From: Veillonella sp.
GTDB taxonomy: Bacteria > Bacillota > Negativicutes > Veillonellales > Veillonellaceae
Direction of reading: 5' to 3'
Length of the DNA stretch: 26,303 nucleotides
Assembly (NCBI GenBank): GCA_022737715.1
Contig: JAIITD010000009.1
Span: 1 to 26,303, forward strand
Both the position numbers and the translations under genes were made by a program. Below are positions 23,463-26,303 of the stretch, piece after piece (the stretch's first letter is position 1; every line of letters begins with the position of its first letter). The notes beneath the pieces were generated by a model. It saw nothing but the letters and a program-made list of their open reading frames with translations. It did not search any database and was not told the origin of the DNA.

Positions 23463-23657
23463 ATGGACAAGGATATGGTGAAAGCTCTGGCGATGGCAAC
23501 ATCGGCGGGGCTGACCCTGCTATTTTGTATCGGTGGATTTATCTGGATAGGATATAAACTGGATACATGGATGGATACCATGCCACTATGCATGGTTGTT
23601 CTTGGTTTAATCGGTGCCGTAACAGGCTTTTATATGTTATATAAACAGGTTAAATAG
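23463..23657 (+). CDS. atpZ: AtpZ/AtpI-family small membrane protein of the ATP synthase cluster
   Basis: A 64-aa protein with two membrane helices (about 9-28 and 38-58) separated by the short loop YKLDTWMDTMP. The G-Y-x-L-D-x-W pattern is typical of AtpZ (ATPase_gene1). Family knowledge: AtpZ forms a complex with AtpI that assists Mg2+/Ca2+ supply or c-ring assembly. The start is ATG 23463, one base after the wecB TAA, with no clear ribosome binding site, implying coupling to wecB translation. An earlier in-frame start (23430) would overlap wecB and add 11 unrelated residues. Confidence 0.8.
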   Translation: MDKDMVKALAMATSAGLTLLFCIGGFIWIGYKLDTWMDTMPLCMVVLGLIGAVTGFYMLYKQVK

Positions 23658-23667
23658 TGAGGTATTT

Positions 23668-24030
23668 ATGAATCAATATATTAAATTCATACGTCATGTG
23701 CTATGGGCCTGTTTTTTTGTTACCTTTTTAGGCCTACTCATCCAATACGTTGTGGGCTGGAACCAGTATATGCTCGGTTGGTTATGGGGCATGTTGACCA
23801 TGATGGTCTATTTAGTACTGTTAGGTTTACACAGTAAAGGCTTGGCTTATGGAAACCCACATCAGGCAGTAGCCAAGGCTCGGCGCCAAATGATGTGGCG
23901 CTTGGCATTGATTGGTGCATTTGTAGTTATAGGCTTACAAATACCAGGTGTAAAAGTTGAGAGTTTATTCATTGCAATTGTACTTATACAGCCTGTTCTG
24001 TATATCGTATTTTGGCGATTAAGTAAGTAA
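23668..24030 (+). CDS. atpI: ATP synthase subunit I (AtpI)
   Basis: A 120-aa protein with four predicted membrane helices (about 9-28, 34-54, 76-94 and 98-117) and a basic cytoplasmic loop, KARRQMMWR, near 70. This is the AtpI layout and gene position: after atpZ and before atpB. AtpI helps assemble the c ring and is not part of the mature enzyme. GTGAGGT-type ribosome binding sequence precedes the ATG. About 228 bp separate it from atpB, with a separate promoter there. Confidence 0.85.
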   Translation: MNQYIKFIRHVLWACFFVTFLGLLIQYVVGWNQYMLGWLWGMLTMMVYLVLLGLHSKGLAYGNPHQAVAKARRQMMWRLALIGAFVVIGLQIPGVKVESLFIAIVLIQPVLYIVFWRLSK

Positions 24031-24104
24031 TAAAATTTATTACATTGGTGAATAAGGTTAAATCGCATGAAATAAGGGCTGAACATACTTCTAGTATAAT
24101 TTTT

Positions 24105-24123
24105 AAATGCATAAAATGCATTT
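24105..24123 (+). terminator. Weak AT-rich stem-loop after atpI
   Basis: AAATGCAT (24105-24112) / ATGCATTT (24116-24123) with an AAA loop and two further T. The low stability makes this at most a partial terminator. Confidence 0.35.
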
Positions 24124-24160
24124 TTAATATGTAAATCGCGAATTGTTTACTCCAGAAGTG

Positions 24161-24189
24161 TTGATTATATACCTATAAAGAGGTATGAT
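24161..24189 (+). promoter_or_regulatory. Promoter of the structural ATP synthase genes (atpB onward)
   Basis: -35 TTGATT (24161-24166), 17-nt spacer, -10 TATGAT (24184-24189). A 6-bp inverted repeat, ATACCT (24169-24174) / AGGTAT (24181-24186), overlaps the spacer and -10. The rest of the 24031-24258 gap is AT-rich with the weak stem-loop above and no gene. Confidence 0.6.
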
Positions 24190-24258
24190 AATACATAGAT
24201 ATATATTATATGGATATATATAAAATTTATATTGCTACGTGAGAAAGGGGTTGAGTCT

Positions 24259-24933
24259 GTGGAACTGCATGCGGGTCACCATCAAGTAGTGCAGTGGCTA
24301 GGTTTATCGTTTAACATCGATACCTTAATTGCTACGTGGATTACGATGGCGATCGTCATCATCATTTCCGTGCTTGCTACGCGAAATCGAGCTTTAGTGC
24401 CTTCGGGTGTTCAAAATGTAGTGGAAACTATATTGGAAGCATTAGAAGGTCAATTATCGCCAACGCTTGGTAAACACTGGCCGATGGTGAGTTCATTGTT
24501 ATTCACATTCTTCTTATTTATCTTTGTTGGTAATGAGCTTGGTTTATTGCCAACGCTACATGCTGTTACTTCGCCTACGGCGGATATTAATACAACAGCA
24601 GCACTCGCATTGTGCAGTAGCTTTATAGTTTGGGGAATGGGGATTAAAATTAAGGGCTTATCTTATTTTAATCATTTCTTACAGCCTTATAAGGCTATGC
24701 TAGTTCTAAACATATTTGAAGAAATAGCAAAACCTATCACATTAGCTTTCCGTCTATTTGGTAATATTGTAGCTGGCGAAATTTTATTGGAAATCCTTTA
24801 TAATTTGCCTTGGTTCGTACCTGTACCATGGGTTTGGATTGCTTTTAGTTTATTTATTGGTATCATTCAAGCTTTTATTTTTACAGTTCTAACAGCCAAC
24901 TATTTAGGCATGGCATTAAGTGAAGAACATTGA
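24259..24933 (+). CDS. atpB: ATP synthase F0 subunit a
   Basis: A 224-aa membrane subunit carrying the ion half-channels next to the c ring. The GTG at 24259 is chosen because AAAGGGG (24244-24250) lies 8 nt upstream; the open frame extends 9 codons further without support. The essential arginine is R165 in the helix ITLAFRLFGNIVAGE. Five or six hydrophobic helices are visible, including SLLFTFFLFIFVGNELGLLP near 80. The final helix ends in NYLGMALSEEH. The gene sits 19 bp before atpE. Coupling-ion choice cannot be read from this subunit alone. Confidence 0.93.
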   Translation: MELHAGHHQVVQWLGLSFNIDTLIATWITMAIVIIISVLATRNRALVPSGVQNVVETILEALEGQLSPTLGKHWPMVSSLLFTFFLFIFVGNELGLLPTLHAVTSPTADINTTAALALCSSFIVWGMGIKIKGLSYFNHFLQPYKAMLVLNIFEEIAKPITLAFRLFGNIVAGEILLEILYNLPWFVPVPWVWIAFSLFIGIIQAFIFTVLTANYLGMALSEEH

Positions 24934-24952
24934 TTTTAATGGAGGATTTATT

Positions 24953-25180
24953 ATGGAAGTTCAAGGTTTATTCGCATTAGCTGCGGCAATCGCAGTAGGT
25001 TGTGGTGCTATCGCGGCAGGTATTGGTGACGGCATGGTAGCTAGTAAAGTTATTGAAGGTATTACACGTCAACCTGAATTGCGCGGTCAATTAATGTCCA
25101 CAATGTTCGTAGCTATCGGCTTAATCGAAGCTATGCCTATCATCGGCGTAGTAGTTGCTTTCATTTTATTGTTCAGATAA
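24953..25180 (+). CDS. atpE: ATP synthase F0 subunit c, with two carboxylates in the ion site
   Basis: A 75-aa hairpin of two membrane helices joined by the polar loop RQPE (39-42), forming the rotor ring. The start at 24953 has GGAGG (24941-24945) 7 nt upstream. The essential carboxylate is E59 in helix 2 (GLIEAMP). Helix 1 has GIGDG, placing D26 where the Na+-binding Gln32 of Ilyobacter tartaricus lies, when aligned without gaps through RQPE. The residues after E59 are A-M, not the S-T of classic Na+ c subunits. This gives a two-carboxylate site like that described in Fusobacterium nucleatum, with Asp in place of its Glu. Ion specificity is open. Confidence 0.95.
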   Translation: MEVQGLFALAAAIAVGCGAIAAGIGDGMVASKVIEGITRQPELRGQLMSTMFVAIGLIEAMPIIGVVVAFILLFR

Positions 25181-25198
25181 TAGCGAGGAGGAACGACC

Positions 25199-25696
25199 TT
25201 GGTAGATTTAACGCTAGGGACAATTCTTGCTCAAATGCTAAACTTTTTTATATTAGTTTGGATTTTGGCCCGTTTTGCATACAAACCATTGGTTTCTATG
25301 ATGCAAGAGCGTAAAGAACGCATTGCTAAGGATTTAGCAGATGCTGAAGCTGCTCGTAATGAAGCGGAACAATTCAAAGCTGATTATGCTGCGCAAATAG
25401 CGAATGCACGCCAAGAGGCTCAACAAATCGTTGAAAAGGCAGTGCAACAAGCAGAAGCGACTACGCGTGAACAATTGGCAGCAGCTCGTGAACAAATTGA
25501 ACGTGAAAAAGAACGAGCTCGCCAAGATATCGTAAATGAACGTGATCGTGCTATGAATAATTTGCGTAACGAAGTTATTTCCTTATCTGTTGCGATGGCG
25601 ACTAAGGTTGTGGCAAAAGATATGGACAGCGAAACTAATACAAAATTAATTGAAGACGCTATTGCGAAACTTGATAGTAAAACGATAGGGTTGTGA
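25199..25696 (+). CDS. atpF: ATP synthase F0 subunit b
   Basis: A 165-aa peripheral-stalk subunit. One N-terminal membrane helix (about 5-25, LGTILAQMLNFFILVWILARF) is followed by a long charged coiled coil (about 35-140) rich in E, A, Q and R, with conserved-type KPL and M.ERKERI after the helix. The TTG start at 25199 has AGGAGG (25186-25191) 7 nt upstream, and there is no better start nearby. It lies 18 bp after atpE and 4 bp before atpH. A single b-type gene is present, so the stalk is likely a b homodimer. Confidence 0.93.
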   Translation: MVDLTLGTILAQMLNFFILVWILARFAYKPLVSMMQERKERIAKDLADAEAARNEAEQFKADYAAQIANARQEAQQIVEKAVQQAEATTREQLAAAREQIEREKERARQDIVNERDRAMNNLRNEVISLSVAMATKVVAKDMDSETNTKLIEDAIAKLDSKTIGL

Positions 25697-25700
25697 TATT

Positions 25701-26258
25701 ATGAGCACAGAAATTGTAGCAGATAAATACAGTTCAGCTATGTTAGAGCTAGCTCAAGAACAAGGTAATTTAGTAACTACAGAAGACAATCTTTTATATG
25801 TGGCCTCTGTTCTTAATGAACAACCAGAATTGGTAGGATTTATTAATAATCCTATTGTGGAAGCAGATGCAAAGATTTCTTTACTTGGAAAGGTCTTTGG
25901 TACTGCTGTAGAAAAGACAGTACTTCATTTCATGTATGTCATGGTTAAACGTGGCAGATATCGTTATTTGCAAGATACAATTAGAGCTTTCATAAAAAAA
26001 TCTCGCGAAGCACGTGGCATTTTGGAAGCTGTTGTTACCGTAGCAGAACCGTTAACTGATACATTGCGTGATGATGTACAAGCTAAATTACAAGCGATGA
26101 CCGGCAAAGAGGTTATTTTATCGGTGCGTCAAGATCCTACGATTATGGGTGGTCTTATCATTCAAATCGGTGATAAACGCATTGATGGATCGATTGCACG
26201 TCGCTTAGACGAATTGAAAAAAACGTTAGTACGAACTGACTCTATTAGATTGGGGTGA
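25701..26258 (+). CDS. atpH: ATP synthase F1 subunit delta
   Basis: A 185-aa peripheral-stalk connector joining subunit b to the top of F1. It shows the OSCP/delta pattern: N-terminal ADKYSSAMLELAQEQG (7-22), a helical domain with a F.NNPIV segment near 50, and the C-terminal signature DPTIMGGLIIQIGDKRIDGSIARRLDEL near residues 143-170. Length is normal (about 175-185). The ribosome binding site is weak, and the start lies 4 bp after the atpF stop, consistent with coupled translation. Confidence 0.93.
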   Translation: MSTEIVADKYSSAMLELAQEQGNLVTTEDNLLYVASVLNEQPELVGFINNPIVEADAKISLLGKVFGTAVEKTVLHFMYVMVKRGRYRYLQDTIRAFIKKSREARGILEAVVTVAEPLTDTLRDDVQAKLQAMTGKEVILSVRQDPTIMGGLIIQIGDKRIDGSIARRLDELKKTLVRTDSIRLG

Positions 26259-26268
26259 ATGGGTATAT

Positions 26269-26303
26269 ATGAAAATGAAGCCTGAAGAAATCACTGCTAT
26301 AAT
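26269..26303 (+). CDS. atpA: ATP synthase F1 subunit alpha, 5' fragment
   Basis: Starts 10 bp after the atpH stop, and the window ends after 11 complete codons (MKMKPEEITAI). The K-P-E-E-I pattern and the gene order b-delta-alpha identify it as the N-terminus of the catalytic-hexamer alpha subunit. Confidence 0.8.
   Translation, partial: MKMKPEEITAI

Overview
This AT-rich window looks like chromosome of a Negativicutes bacterium (a diderm Firmicute), most likely Veillonella. That assignment is inference from gene content and style: strong AGGAGG ribosome binding sites with frequent TTG/GTG starts, an atpZ-atpI-atpB-E-F-H-A operon, an ACT-domain gene paired with a DUF711 gene, and WecA/WecB envelope precursor genes. 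No rRNA, tRNA, CRISPR array, IS element or transposase was seen.

Layout. (1) 1-3231: the end of a peptide/nickel-type ABC importer, with two ATPase subunits (the first cut by the window edge), a terminator, then a lipoprotein substrate-binding protein with its own promoter and an adjacent palindrome. (2) 3296-4228, minus strand: a membrane-anchored helical protein resembling DUF3829/YiiG. (3) 4492-7989: a restriction-modification island of the Sau3AI type (GATC): a MutH-like endonuclease, an unrecognised 247-residue protein with a PD-(D/E)XK-like signature, and a C5-cytosine methyltransferase whose own promoter carries GATC sites in and next to its -35 box. (4) 8118-9967: a two-domain sulfurtransferase coupled to a small membrane protein, then exodeoxyribonuclease III. 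(5) 9963-11766: a queuosine locus, queC and a QueT-family transporter, separated by about 430 bp of 140-bp direct and inverted repeats. Both genes have terminator hairpins directly before their ribosome binding sites. The queT leader also has a preQ1-I-like hairpin and a matching antiterminator. (6) 11850-16516, minus strand: glutamate dehydrogenase, an AGCS amino-acid:cation symporter, and an ispE-GntR regulator pair; all three upstream regions carry a TTCTATAG motif. (7) 16712-21060: a YitT-family membrane protein, phosphoglucomutase, and the ACT/DUF711 pair. (8) 21107-23461: WecA/TagO-like transferase and UDP-GlcNAc 2-epimerase. (9) 23463-end: the F-type ATP synthase operon, cut off inside atpA.

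How they fit together: gdhA and the AGCS carrier serve amino-acid nitrogen and carbon flow and may be co-regulated. Pgm, WecA and WecB supply activated sugars and lipid-linked precursors for surface polysaccharide. QueC makes preQ0, while QueT probably imports a queuosine precursor under riboswitch-like control. The most interesting points are the third gene and the GATC-bearing promoter of the restriction system, the queT leader, the 140-bp repeat cluster, and an ATP synthase c subunit with a second carboxylate (D26 as well as E59).
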